Shown here in pieces: positions 37,861-45,979 of a stretch of 64,000 bases of DNA (its first letter is position 1; each line of letters starts with the position of its first letter). This DNA comes from Peredibacter starrii. GTDB lineage: Bacteria; Bdellovibrionota; Bacteriovoracia; Bacteriovoracales; Bacteriovoracaceae. A model generated the notes under the pieces. That model made no database searches and was not told where the DNA came from. It worked only from the letters and a program-made list of their open reading frames with translations. A program made the translations under genes and the position numbers. The stretch lies in the NCBI RefSeq assembly GCF_034259205.1, contig NZ_CP139487.1, positions 124,001 through 188,000 of the forward strand. The letters are read 5' to 3'.

Positions 37861-38541
37861 ATGACACTGAAGCCCATAGAGACGGAATTTTCGGAGCGAT
37901 TATTACGCCAAAACAAGATGGATGAGTCCCGCTTTGATTTAAACGAAAAGGCCCCCATCGTGACGATTGTTCCACCGAAAGTAATCTGGGCCCAATTGCA
38001 GTTTGAACATGACCCTTCGCGGGAGGTTTCTCAAGTAGAAATTCCTGGTTGGTACTATGATTGTTTTAAAGATCTAAAATCAGCAGAATTAAAATACCCG
38101 CATATCCACACCAAGATCGTTGGCACTCCGGCCAATGTTTATAAGTTTCTTCAAAGTGAAGCGGCCCAAGGCATTATTGATTTTTCGCCTTTGGGAGCGG
38201 CGGTGGTTTCAAAAGAGGCGCTAAACGTTGAAGTTACCCAGGAGCTTCATCAGCATACAATGCCTTACTGGCTTCATTATGCGTTGAGTCCTGAACTTTG
38301 GGGTACACAAGGGAAATGGACCCGTTTTCACTCTCGACTTCATACCCTTCTCCAAGGTAAAGCTCTCTTAAACGGGACAGATTCTCCAGGTTTCTATCCC
38401 CTTCCAAAACAAGCTAAGAAGCTTGAATCTTTCGGATTTTTTGGTTCAGACCTCGAAAATTCGTACCTTCTAGTGCTACCATGGTCATTCCCCCTGTCAG
38501 CATTAGAAAAACTGGAAGCGACAATCCAGCAGGAGTTCTAG
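37861..38541 (+). CDS. Protein of unknown function, 226 residues
   Basis: This soluble protein has no signal peptide or membrane helix and I recognise no family. AAGGA four bases upstream supports the ATG. A central block (TPANVYKFLQSEAAQGIIDFSPLGAAVVSKEAL) and a His-rich part (LHQHTMPYWLHYAL) are the notable features. The next gene, astA, starts on the very next base, so the two are cotranscribed and may act in the same arginine-related process. Confidence 0.7.
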   Translation: MTLKPIETEFSERLLRQNKMDESRFDLNEKAPIVTIVPPKVIWAQLQFEHDPSREVSQVEIPGWYYDCFKDLKSAELKYPHIHTKIVGTPANVYKFLQSEAAQGIIDFSPLGAAVVSKEALNVEVTQELHQHTMPYWLHYALSPELWGTQGKWTRFHSRLHTLLQGKALLNGTDSPGFYPLPKQAKKLESFGFFGSDLENSYLLVLPWSFPLSALEKLEATIQQEF

Positions 38542-39570
38542 ATGTTCATTTTGAGATCGGTCCATGCAGATGACCTAAAAGATCTTTATAAACTTAGTAT
38601 GATCATGACTTTCATTAATCTTCCGGCCGATGAGGAACTCATTAGCTCTAAGATTGAAAGCTCGATGAAGAGTTTCAAAAATCCAAGCTCAGAACTATTT
38701 AAGAATTACTATATTTTCGTTCTGGAAGATTCTGAGACAGGAGAAATCCTTGGTTGCTCAATGATTCACGCCCAACACGGAACTGAACAAGAGCCACACT
38801 TCTATTTAACGGTGGGCCAAGAGGCCAAGTTTTCTCAAACTATCAATACTGGTTTCGTTCACGGAACTTTAAAGCTGGGTCTGGATTTCCACGGTCCAAC
38901 TGAGATTGGCGGACTGATCTTAAATCCGGATTTCCGTGGTCACAAAGAGAAGCTAGGAAAACAACTTTCATTCGTGCGTTTCCTTTATATGGCCGCTTCA
39001 CCAGAGCGCTTTAAGCCCATGGTTCACTCGGAACTCATGCCTCCGTTTGATAAAAATGGAAATTCTCCTCTATGGGAGGCCGTAGGTAGAAGATTCATGA
39101 ACATGCATTATCATGAAGCCGACGTCCTCTCTCGAAACAACAAAGAATTCATTCTCAGCCTTTTCCCATCAGAAAATATTTATCAGACCCTTCTTCCCAT
39201 GGAAGCTCGTGAGTCGATTGGTAAAGTGGGTAAAGAGACTGAACCGGTTAAGAAAATGCTCGAATCAATTGGCTTCAAATACACTTTTGAAGTTGATCCA
39301 TTCGATGGCGGCCCTCACTATCGCTGTCCTCTGAAAGACATTAAGCCAATCAAAGAAAAACTCTCGGGCCTACTCATCACTAATAAGAGCTTTGATGTTT
39401 CTAAGGCCAAGGAAGTGATTCTTTCACTTGAGCATCCTGAGCATGATTTCTTCGCGTTCAGAACGATGATTCAAGTGCATGGAGACGGACAACTTTCAAT
39501 CGATCCACAATTGGTGAAAGATTTGGGAATTACTCTTCCTCAGAAGGTAACTGCCATTCCGTTTAACTAG
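38542..39570 (+). CDS. astA: Arginine N-succinyltransferase
   Basis: AstA transfers succinyl from succinyl-CoA to the arginine alpha-amino group, first step of the AST arginine-degradation pathway; some homologues act on ornithine as well. The product has 342 residues, standard. MFILRSVHADDLKDLYKLS, GGLILNPDFRGHKEKLGKQLSFVRFLYMA, and EADVLSRNNKEFILSLFP are typical. No other ast gene is in the window, so the pathway is either encoded elsewhere or this enzyme works alone. Confidence 0.92.
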   Translation: MFILRSVHADDLKDLYKLSMIMTFINLPADEELISSKIESSMKSFKNPSSELFKNYYIFVLEDSETGEILGCSMIHAQHGTEQEPHFYLTVGQEAKFSQTINTGFVHGTLKLGLDFHGPTEIGGLILNPDFRGHKEKLGKQLSFVRFLYMAASPERFKPMVHSELMPPFDKNGNSPLWEAVGRRFMNMHYHEADVLSRNNKEFILSLFPSENIYQTLLPMEARESIGKVGKETEPVKKMLESIGFKYTFEVDPFDGGPHYRCPLKDIKPIKEKLSGLLITNKSFDVSKAKEVILSLEHPEHDFFAFRTMIQVHGDGQLSIDPQLVKDLGITLPQKVTAIPFN

Positions 39571-40091
39571 GCCTGTTTTTTATTGATGAGAACACCGTTC
39601 GTTTCAGCGAAACGAATCTTGTCTTTTCCGTCGACTGAGGGAGTTTTCACCACGTACATTTCAGTGGCCTTATTGTATCCCTTGAAAGCATCGAGCTTAT
39701 GGACAGCAGTATCGGTACTGCGGGCAATCTCACGTTGCCACAGCACGATCTCAGAACTTAAAAATGTTGATTCTTCGGTCTTAGCATCTTCCGGTTTGTC
39801 TTCTTCAACCTGAGGGGCCAAATCCGTAATGGTTTTTTTAGGGAAGTTTAAGACCCGGGCCTCAGTTTGGGGCCCTGGGGTCGGGGCAGAGACGGTCCTA
39901 TGGACCGGTTTTTGAACAGGTTCATCATCCCAGACAATAAGCTCCTCGCCCGCTGCTTTTTTGAGCGGAACCTGCTTAACATGCAGGACTTCTGAGAGTT
40001 TTAGCATCTCTTCTAGCCCTAAAATCTTCAGAGCACGAAGGACGAAGGAGGATTTTGACAAGGACGGTCCTTTTTTGACTGTATCGGTCAA
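39567..40091 (-). CDS. Protein of unknown function, 174 residues, disordered middle
   Basis: The product is a short helical N terminus (SSFVLRALKILGLEEMLKLSEVLHV), a Pro/Glu/Lys-rich disordered linker (about 50-110) and a small C-terminal globular part. No signal peptide and no family recognised. It overlaps the astA end by four bases on the opposite strand. Confidence 0.6.
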   Translation of the reverse strand: MTDTVKKGPSLSKSSFVLRALKILGLEEMLKLSEVLHVKQVPLKKAAGEELIVWDDEPVQKPVHRTVSAPTPGPQTEARVLNFPKKTITDLAPQVEEDKPEDAKTEESTFLSSEIVLWQREIARSTDTAVHKLDAFKGYNKATEMYVVKTPSVDGKDKIRFAETNGVLINKKQA

Positions 40092-40144
40092 GAACTCCTA
40101 AAACTTGAGCAAAATAATCTAAACGATTTCACTGCCAAAAATAC

Positions 40145-40173
40145 TGGACAAAAAATCCTAGGAAGTTTATAAA
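40145..40173 (+). promoter_or_regulatory. Promoter of tRNA-Asn
   Basis: TGGACA (40145-40150), 17 bases, TATAAA (40168-40173). Transcription would start near 40180, about 19 bases before the tRNA. Five of six and five of six bases match the consensus boxes. Confidence 0.7.
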
Positions 40174-40198
40174 TTACAAACCTTTTAGGTAGATAAGT

Positions 40199-40275
40199 TG
40201 GGAAGTGGCGCAGTTGGTTAGCGCAGCAGACTGTTAATCTGTTGGTCGAGAGTTCGAATCTCTCCTTCCCAGCCA
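40199..40275 (+). tRNA. tRNA-Asn (anticodon GTT)
   Basis: This 77-base cloverleaf has acceptor stem TGGGAAG with CTTCCCA, anticodon loop CTGTTAA with GTT, T-loop GTTCGAATC, discriminator G and an encoded CCA (40273-40275). Confidence 0.97.
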
Positions 40276-40352
40276 CTTATTTTCGAGCACAAAAATCCAC
40301 TACATTTTTTTGATAAACAGCAGAGTCATTTTCCAGTAAAGTGCGTTCACAT

Positions 40353-41585
40353 ATGATTTTCACGACTCCTCAATACTCAAAACTAAAGTCACGTTTAAAG
40401 GCCAAATATAAGAAGGATCTCTCTAAGTCTCTTAAGACGATGAAGAAACTTCCTGAAAGCTCACTCTCTGATTGGTTAGATCACCATGCAGATGAGTTAA
40501 AAGAGTTCAGTACCTTCAATTGGCATTTTCTCACGTTGATTGACACTCACAATTTTTTCAATGCTCAAGAAGCTAATCTTGGAAAAGAAGATTTTGGTCC
40601 GCATGAAGAGATGGTTTTTGAGAGATGGAACAACAGTGAGTTCGCTGATGTGTTCTTAAAAACTTTGAACCGTGGACAGATTCTCGGCAAGGCCTCTCAG
40701 ACCACATTGAAAGTTTTTGATAAGCATCTCGTGGCACTTGCGGAAAAACATATTCTAAAATCAACCAAGACATCTGCTGCTTATCGCGCGCAGACTTCTC
40801 TTGGCGAATACGTTAAAAATAAAAAGACCCTGAAGCTTCTTGAAACGACTCTTCATCTTGAAGGCAAAGAACTTCGTCTCATGACTCAGAGTCTGAAAGA
40901 GATGAAACTTTTCTCTCAGCGAATTGAAGTAGCACTTAAGCTCATTAAGAAATTCTCTCCTTCTTCGTGGGAAAGATTCCAGGCCTTCACAGATGTGATT
41001 ATTCCGATTAAGCAGGAACAACTCGTGAGTTACTCTCACCAGGATCTTCCGGGCTACTCGATGATTAATCTTTATCACCGCGACTTCGTGGATCTGATGG
41101 ACGATCTTCTGCATGAAAATGGTCACCACCACCTGAACTATTATTTAAATCTGGGGAAACTCATCGATGAGCCAGTGGATAACATCTACTACTCTCCGTG
41201 GAGAAGAACTCTTCGTCCGCTTCGTGGTGTGTATCACGCTTACTTCACTTTCTTCTGGGCCTTCAAATTGTTTGCTGATTTAGCGAAAGCAAAAGAAGTT
41301 GACTCAATTTGGTATCTCTTTAGCAAGACTGAAAAAGAGAAGATGATCTGGCGTGCCGTGGAAGAGTTTCACATGTTGAACTACACTTTCGAAGAGCTTA
41401 AATGGGCGCGCAAGCAGGGTCTGATTAAAGACACTGGTTGGAACCTGATACTTGAGCAACAGAAAGAACTTAACCGATTTAAGCGCCTGATTCCAACTTG
41501 GGAGAAGAAACTTAAAACGCATAAGAAAGATCTGAAAGATTTGAAAGCAACTTTGAACAAGGCCCGCAAAGACTTCGCTAAATAA
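40353..41585 (+). CDS. Putative HExxH peptide beta-hydroxylase-like protein
   Basis: The 410-residue protein has a central HENGH metal-binding motif (residues 254-258) and, about 20 residues later, YYSPWR (279-284) followed by RPLRGVYHAYFTF. HExxH plus a PWR...RPLxGvxHg.y.F block is the hallmark of the family modelled as TIGR04267, the alpha-ketoglutarate-dependent HExxH-type peptide beta-hydroxylases. No RiPP precursor or transporter is nearby. The C-terminal 60 residues are a lysine-rich coiled coil. The ATG at 40353 was chosen over a GTG four codons earlier; neither has a strong ribosome binding site. The stop overlaps the next gene. Confidence 0.6.
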   Translation: MIFTTPQYSKLKSRLKAKYKKDLSKSLKTMKKLPESSLSDWLDHHADELKEFSTFNWHFLTLIDTHNFFNAQEANLGKEDFGPHEEMVFERWNNSEFADVFLKTLNRGQILGKASQTTLKVFDKHLVALAEKHILKSTKTSAAYRAQTSLGEYVKNKKTLKLLETTLHLEGKELRLMTQSLKEMKLFSQRIEVALKLIKKFSPSSWERFQAFTDVIIPIKQEQLVSYSHQDLPGYSMINLYHRDFVDLMDDLLHENGHHHLNYYLNLGKLIDEPVDNIYYSPWRRTLRPLRGVYHAYFTFFWAFKLFADLAKAKEVDSIWYLFSKTEKEKMIWRAVEEFHMLNYTFEELKWARKQGLIKDTGWNLILEQQKELNRFKRLIPTWEKKLKTHKKDLKDLKATLNKARKDFAK

Positions 41586-42022
41586 TGAACGAAAACTTAG
41601 TTCTTGAACCTATTTCATCTAAACACTTCGAAGAATGGAAAACCATTCTTGCTCCTCTGCCTTTAACTCAAGGGACCTTCAATTTCTTTCTGGATATGAT
41701 GAACAATCAATCCAATAGTGATTCGTCTTACGTGTATATCGTGAAGACCGCTGAGGGCGAGCTCCTGGGTAACGTGAGTGTGATGAACATTCGTCGTGGG
41801 GAATTGCAGAGTGGTCTGGTGGAATGCAAAATTCTTGAATCGCATCGCCAGAAAGGTTTTGGAGAACGGGCCCTCAAAGCAATTGAAGACATTGCCTTCA
41901 CTAAGCTTCAGCTGAATAAAATTGAAGTTTATGCCCCGGAGAAAAATCAGGCCGCCCAGAAACTTCTTAAAAAGCTGGGTTATCAACAAGACTCAGATCT
42001 GTTTGTGAAAATTAAAAGTTAA
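41585..42022 (+). CDS. GNAT-family acetyltransferase (RimJ/RimL-like)
   Basis: The 145-residue product is a RimJ-like acetyltransferase: VECKILESHRQKGFGERALKAIEDIAF (motif A) and KIEVYAPEKNQAAQKLLKKLGYQQD. The substrate is unknown. Its ATG overlaps the stop of the HExxH gene (TAATG), which implies translational coupling and a shared role. Last bases overlap the convergent ygfZ-TPR gene. Confidence 0.83.
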   Translation: MNENLVLEPISSKHFEEWKTILAPLPLTQGTFNFFLDMMNNQSNSDSSYVYIVKTAEGELLGNVSVMNIRRGELQSGLVECKILESHRQKGFGERALKAIEDIAFTKLQLNKIEVYAPEKNQAAQKLLKKLGYQQDSDLFVKIKS

Positions 42023-43544
42023 GTTCCTGCTGCATTTGATTGGCCGGCATGAGATCACCCTTCGCGGCCGAGACCTGAATCCCTTCCTTCCAGATTTTCT
42101 TAGCTTCCTCAACCAAACCAAGACCTTTTAGAGCACGCCCTAGAGCAAGATATGCCACCGAGTACTTAGGATCAGCTGCCAGAACTTTCTCAAGATGATT
42201 GCGGGCCTTTTCCCAATCACCTCTTTCAACGGCGATAGAACCCAGTCCGTAATTGGCGAGAGTGTCCTCAGGATCGATTTCCAGAACTTGTTCGAACATT
42301 GATTCACGTTGCGCCCATTCATTTTGCTGGGCCTTTTTACGGGCCTCTTCCACTTCCTTATTCTTCGCCTCAGCTCCGAACATTTGGAAAGACTTAATGG
42401 TCGCTTGTGACTTCTGCTCTTCTGCTTCTTGAATTTTTCCCATCTTCATTAAGAAGAGAGACATATTGGTGTGAGCAAGAACTGAAGTCGGATCAACTTC
42501 CGAGAGCTTCTGCATGATTGCAATCGCCTCAGGATAACGATCCAGGCGACCCAGCATCACGCCCAGACTTTCATAGGCATCACCAAATTTTGGATCTAGC
42601 TCAATGGCCATACGGAACTTCTCTTCCGCGGTCTTATAATCATCACGCATGAAGTATTCAGAACCAGCATAGAAAAGTTCACGAGACTTTTCTTCAGAGC
42701 TGCCAGAAATGAGCGGATAGTAACGAACAAAACCATCATGCTCTTTTCCGTTAAGCTTGAAATGAAGTTTCATGCCTGCCACTCGAAAATCTCTTAAAAG
42801 ATCCGAAGCGAGATAAAACTTTCCTTCCCACGTAAGGCATTTGTGAGCAGTTCCGATTTTCTTTTCAAAACTTTCAATCTCACCGGGGTTTAACATTTCT
42901 GAAACTTCTACCAGAACAGGACTGTAAGCAGCTCCTCTTCTCGTGGCAATTTTAGAAACTGTTTCCTGTCCAGGATAACAACCCTTGTTCATCACCACCG
43001 AAAGATCGAAGAGGCGAAGGTTATTAATGATTTGATGAGAGTAATCTGATCCATCAAAACTCGGCCAACCAGTCAGTCCGCGCCAGGTTTCAACTTGATG
43101 AGAATCGAGAATATTTAAATGAGCTACCGGAGAAGAGAATTGGATAAACGCTTCTTCCCCAAAGATCTCGCCTTTAAATTTTTTGGTCGAGACATGTTCA
43201 TGGGCGCGAGGACCGATGATAACCAAAATCTCAGTCTTATGTGGATCAGAGATGGTCACGTCTTCTGAGATCAAGAACTTGTTCAGACGAGCAATCGTCT
43301 GATCCAGAATAAGCTCAGGTGCCAAGAAACTAAATTCCGTTTTATCTTTTAGGATCCAGCCATAACACTCCACTCGTCCTTGAGGATCAAGGAAGCTCGC
43401 GAGGTGAAAGCTGTGTGGTTCAAGTTTACTTACGTCGAAAGTCGATTGAGTTTGTAGAAAAGTTTCTACATCATCACCCGTTAACTTTAATTCGATTAAA
43501 GGAACGCTGAACTGGCCCGCATGAAAACGGTATTGATTAAGCAT
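42012..43544 (-). CDS. YgfZ-type folate-binding protein fused to TPR repeats
   Basis: Residues 1 to about 245 form a GcvT-like YgfZ domain with the diagnostic KGCYPGQET motif and the preceding SYDVSKLEPHS-like N-terminal part. Residues about 290-500 are five or six TPRs (AGSEYFMRDDYKTAEEKFRMAIELDP, MFEQVLEIDPEDTLANYGLG, NHLEKVLAADPKYSVAYLALG). YgfZ supports repair of certain Fe-S enzymes with folate. The adjacent A-type Fe-S carrier fits that role. The TPR half is an unusual addition. Confidence 0.85.
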   Translation of the reverse strand: MLNQYRFHAGQFSVPLIELKLTGDDVETFLQTQSTFDVSKLEPHSFHLASFLDPQGRVECYGWILKDKTEFSFLAPELILDQTIARLNKFLISEDVTISDPHKTEILVIIGPRAHEHVSTKKFKGEIFGEEAFIQFSSPVAHLNILDSHQVETWRGLTGWPSFDGSDYSHQIINNLRLFDLSVVMNKGCYPGQETVSKIATRRGAAYSPVLVEVSEMLNPGEIESFEKKIGTAHKCLTWEGKFYLASDLLRDFRVAGMKLHFKLNGKEHDGFVRYYPLISGSSEEKSRELFYAGSEYFMRDDYKTAEEKFRMAIELDPKFGDAYESLGVMLGRLDRYPEAIAIMQKLSEVDPTSVLAHTNMSLFLMKMGKIQEAEEQKSQATIKSFQMFGAEAKNKEVEEARKKAQQNEWAQRESMFEQVLEIDPEDTLANYGLGSIAVERGDWEKARNHLEKVLAADPKYSVAYLALGRALKGLGLVEEAKKIWKEGIQVSAAKGDLMPANQMQQELNF

Positions 43545-43547
43545 AAA

Positions 43548-43904
43548 TTAGATTGAGAAAGATTCACCGCAACCGCAAGTGTTCTTCGCATTCGGGTTAT
43601 CGAATGAAAAACCTTTGCCGTTAAGACCATCTTTGAAATCCAAAACGATCCCTTTAAGGTAGATCACAGATTTTGGATCGATCAAAACTTTCACTTCTCC
43701 AAAAGTAAGAACATTGTCTTTTTCTTTTTGGTCTGAGAATTCGATCTTATAAGAAAGTCCTGAACAACCACCACCGGTAACGGCCAGACGAAGGCCCTTC
43801 TTACCATCAGGGTTATCAGTTTTAGCGATATGTTGAATTTGTTGAATAGCTTTATCAGTAATTTCGATAAGTGATTCCATAGATTTCTCCACTTGTAGCT
43901 TCAT
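43548..43904 (-). CDS. A-type iron-sulphur carrier protein (IscA/ErpA family)
   Basis: The protein carries Fe-S clusters to client enzymes. The core includes ITDKAIQQIQHI, GLRLAVTGGGCSGLSYKIEF and the C-terminal NTCGCGESF, giving the three conserved cysteines. The ATG at 43904 (GGGAG five bases upstream) gives 118 residues; a second ATG at 43880 with GGAG six bases upstream is equally plausible and begins right at the family core. It lies three bases ahead of the ygfZ-like gene. Confidence 0.92.
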   Translation of the reverse strand: MKLQVEKSMESLIEITDKAIQQIQHIAKTDNPDGKKGLRLAVTGGGCSGLSYKIEFSDQKEKDNVLTFGEVKVLIDPKSVIYLKGIVLDFKDGLNGKGFSFDNPNAKNTCGCGESFSI

Positions 43905-43986
43905 ATTTACTCCCAAACGGTCACAATTACAATGGGCGCCTCGCGTCGATAGCAGTCATGTATTTTAAATTTCCATAACTTACCGA

Positions 43987-43992
43987 TATAAT
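43987..43992 (+). promoter_or_regulatory. Probable -10 box for grxB
   Basis: A perfect TATAAT lies 24 bases ahead of the grxB ATG; the matching -35 (TTTAAA at 43964-43969) is weak. Confidence 0.4.
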
Positions 43993-44016
43993 AAAGGAAA
44001 CCCAACTAAGGAAGAT

Positions 44017-44664
44017 ATGGAACTCACTCTCTACCACTACGTTCACTGCCCATTTTGCGTTCGGGTTCGAATGGCAACGGGCTTTTTGAAGCTTCCCTAC
44101 GAATCCAAAGTCGTGCCTTACGATGACGAGGCCACACCAGTGAGGCTCACCGGAGTAAAGATGCTTCCGATTATGGAGATTGATGGTAAGGCGATGAACG
44201 AGAGCCTGGATATCATCGCTCTTCTTGATAAAGAAAATAAGCTCAAGATCAACGACCTGAAAAACTCGCCGGAGTACCCACAATTTGAGGCACTCCTGGG
44301 GCGCCTAGGTTCTGACGTACATTCACTTGCCATGCCATATTGGATTTGGACTCCCGAGTTTAACGAGACTTCGCGGGCTTACTTCCAGAAAAAGAAGGAA
44401 CAGAAGCGCGGTCCTTTTAAGGACCTGGTAAAAAAACAGGCCCAGTTTGCCGATAATATCCGGAAGGAACTGGATGTCCTCGAGAAAAATCTTAGGCCCT
44501 TTTATCTTTCAGAAAAATTCACGGCCTATGATATTCTATTGGCCTCTCACATCTGGGGACTTTATGTGGTTCCGGAATTTCAGTTCTCTGAAGGTCTTCA
44601 TAAGTATCTGCAGAATGTGAAGGGTATTTGCGAGTTTAACTACCACGAAGATTTCTGGAGATAG
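44017..44664 (+). CDS. grxB: Glutaredoxin 2
   Basis: This GST-like glutaredoxin reduces disulphides with glutathione. The product has 215 residues with CPFC at 11-14, then the thioredoxin-fold VKMLPIMEIDGKAMNESLDIIALLD and a C-terminal all-helical domain; these match the E. coli Grx2 pattern rather than the small glutaredoxins. Confidence 0.92.
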   Translation: MELTLYHYVHCPFCVRVRMATGFLKLPYESKVVPYDDEATPVRLTGVKMLPIMEIDGKAMNESLDIIALLDKENKLKINDLKNSPEYPQFEALLGRLGSDVHSLAMPYWIWTPEFNETSRAYFQKKKEQKRGPFKDLVKKQAQFADNIRKELDVLEKNLRPFYLSEKFTAYDILLASHIWGLYVVPEFQFSEGLHKYLQNVKGICEFNYHEDFWR

Positions 44665-44665
44665 A

Positions 44666-45400
44666 GTGAAGGTCGTTTTCAAAATTAAATCAAAGGGTGT
44701 TCAATCCGAACACACAATGGAGATGAACACTACCGTTAACATCGGTAGAAGTCGTAGCGCTCAGATTTCTCTCCAGGATGAAAAGATCAGTGGTAATCAT
44801 TGTTCATTCTTCCTCAAACGCGATCGTCTTGAACTCACAGATAAAGATTCAAAAAATGGCACTTATCTCAATGGTATTCGCATTGAACAATCTGAGGTCT
44901 TTATCGGAGACCAGATTCGTGTCGGTGACACCCTGATCACAATTGAAGAAGATAAGATGTCTCCGGACTCAGTGGACATTCTGACATTCCCCGGACCTAA
45001 AAAAGATCGTATCGATTATGCACTTAAGGCGGACTTCACCGGCGCTCGAATCCAGAACCAGCAATATCACGAGAGAATTCAAAAGACGGCGGAAGCGGCC
45101 TCACATGAGAAAGAAGTTTTCCTTCGCTTAAAAGCTAAAAGTAAAATTCGTCTCGATAAACACGAGCTTCGGGCCCGTTATAAAATGCGCTCACTCATCG
45201 CCACCATGTTTGACGGGGTCTTGATTGTGTTCTTTTTTGTCTTTCCTATTTTTGTTTTTAGTAAGCAGCTCATTCCGGCCATTTTATTAGGCGCGGGAGT
45301 TGTGTCTGCAGTGAGTTTCTTCTTTATTACATTCAAGAAGATGCGTTTTACCCTTGGAGAGCAAATCACAGGGATTGAAGATCTTTATAAAAAGCAGTGA
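44666..45400 (+). CDS. FHA-domain membrane protein
   Basis: The 244-residue product has an N-terminal forkhead-associated domain (about residues 1-90: VNIGRSRSAQISLQDEKISGNHCSFFLKR, LTDKDSKNGTYLNGIRIE), a phosphothreonine-binding module, then a linker and two membrane helices near the C terminus (about 178-200 and 205-223). It probably recruits a phosphoprotein to the membrane. GTG start with GGAG five bases upstream. One base after grxB. Confidence 0.88.
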   Translation: MKVVFKIKSKGVQSEHTMEMNTTVNIGRSRSAQISLQDEKISGNHCSFFLKRDRLELTDKDSKNGTYLNGIRIEQSEVFIGDQIRVGDTLITIEEDKMSPDSVDILTFPGPKKDRIDYALKADFTGARIQNQQYHERIQKTAEAASHEKEVFLRLKAKSKIRLDKHELRARYKMRSLIATMFDGVLIVFFFVFPIFVFSKQLIPAILLGAGVVSAVSFFFITFKKMRFTLGEQITGIEDLYKKQ

Positions 45401-45979
45401 TTAATTTCGGGGCTTCCATTCGATTTCGGCCACACCTTTGTGCTTATTGATGTAGCGAGAAAGAATGAAAAAATAGTCTGATAAACGATTCAGGAAAATA
45501 GCGCTATTTTTCGGAAGCTCTTCCCCAGTCGTTTCATAGTAATGAATAAGCTTTCTTTCCACACTTCTGGCACCTGTACGACACACATGAAATGCGGCGG
45601 CAGCGTGAGTACCACCGGGAAGGATGAAACTTTTAAGTGGATCCAGATCACCATCCATACGATCAATTTCATGCTCGATATCAGTGATATATTCGTCTGA
45701 GATTTGCGGAAGATTGTATTTCGCGCGGTTTTCTACCTCACAAGCGAGGTTGGAACCCAAGTCAAAAATTGCAGATTGAATGTGGTGGAGGAAATCCACC
45801 ACATTTTTAAATTCAACATCAAGGGCGAGGTATGAAACTCCAACTCCCACGCGAGAGTTAAGTTCATCAAGTTCTCCATAAAGATCAATTCGAGAATCGG
45901 CCTTAGAGATCCTGTTACCACTTACAAGTCCGGTCGAGCCCTTGTCACCTGTACGTGTATAAACCTTCGCCTTCTTCAC
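45401..45979 (-). CDS. Cob(I)alamin adenosyltransferase, PduO/MMAB type
   Basis: The enzyme makes adenosylcobalamin from ATP and cob(I)alamin. The product has 192 residues. RTGDKGSTGLVSGNRISKAD, RTGARSVERKLI and NRLSDYFFILSRYIN are the family's ATP- and cobalamin-binding blocks. Its start overlaps the icmF stop by one base, so it supplies the cofactor for the mutase encoded ahead of it. Confidence 0.95.
   Translation of the reverse strand: MKKAKVYTRTGDKGSTGLVSGNRISKADSRIDLYGELDELNSRVGVGVSYLALDVEFKNVVDFLHHIQSAIFDLGSNLACEVENRAKYNLPQISDEYITDIEHEIDRMDGDLDPLKSFILPGGTHAAAAFHVCRTGARSVERKLIHYYETTGEELPKNSAIFLNRLSDYFFILSRYINKHKGVAEIEWKPRN

Noticed and set aside
40088-40276. A 62-codon minus-strand frame over tRNA-Asn
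   Set aside because: Antisense to the tRNA, with the usual KERFELSTNRLTV artefact.
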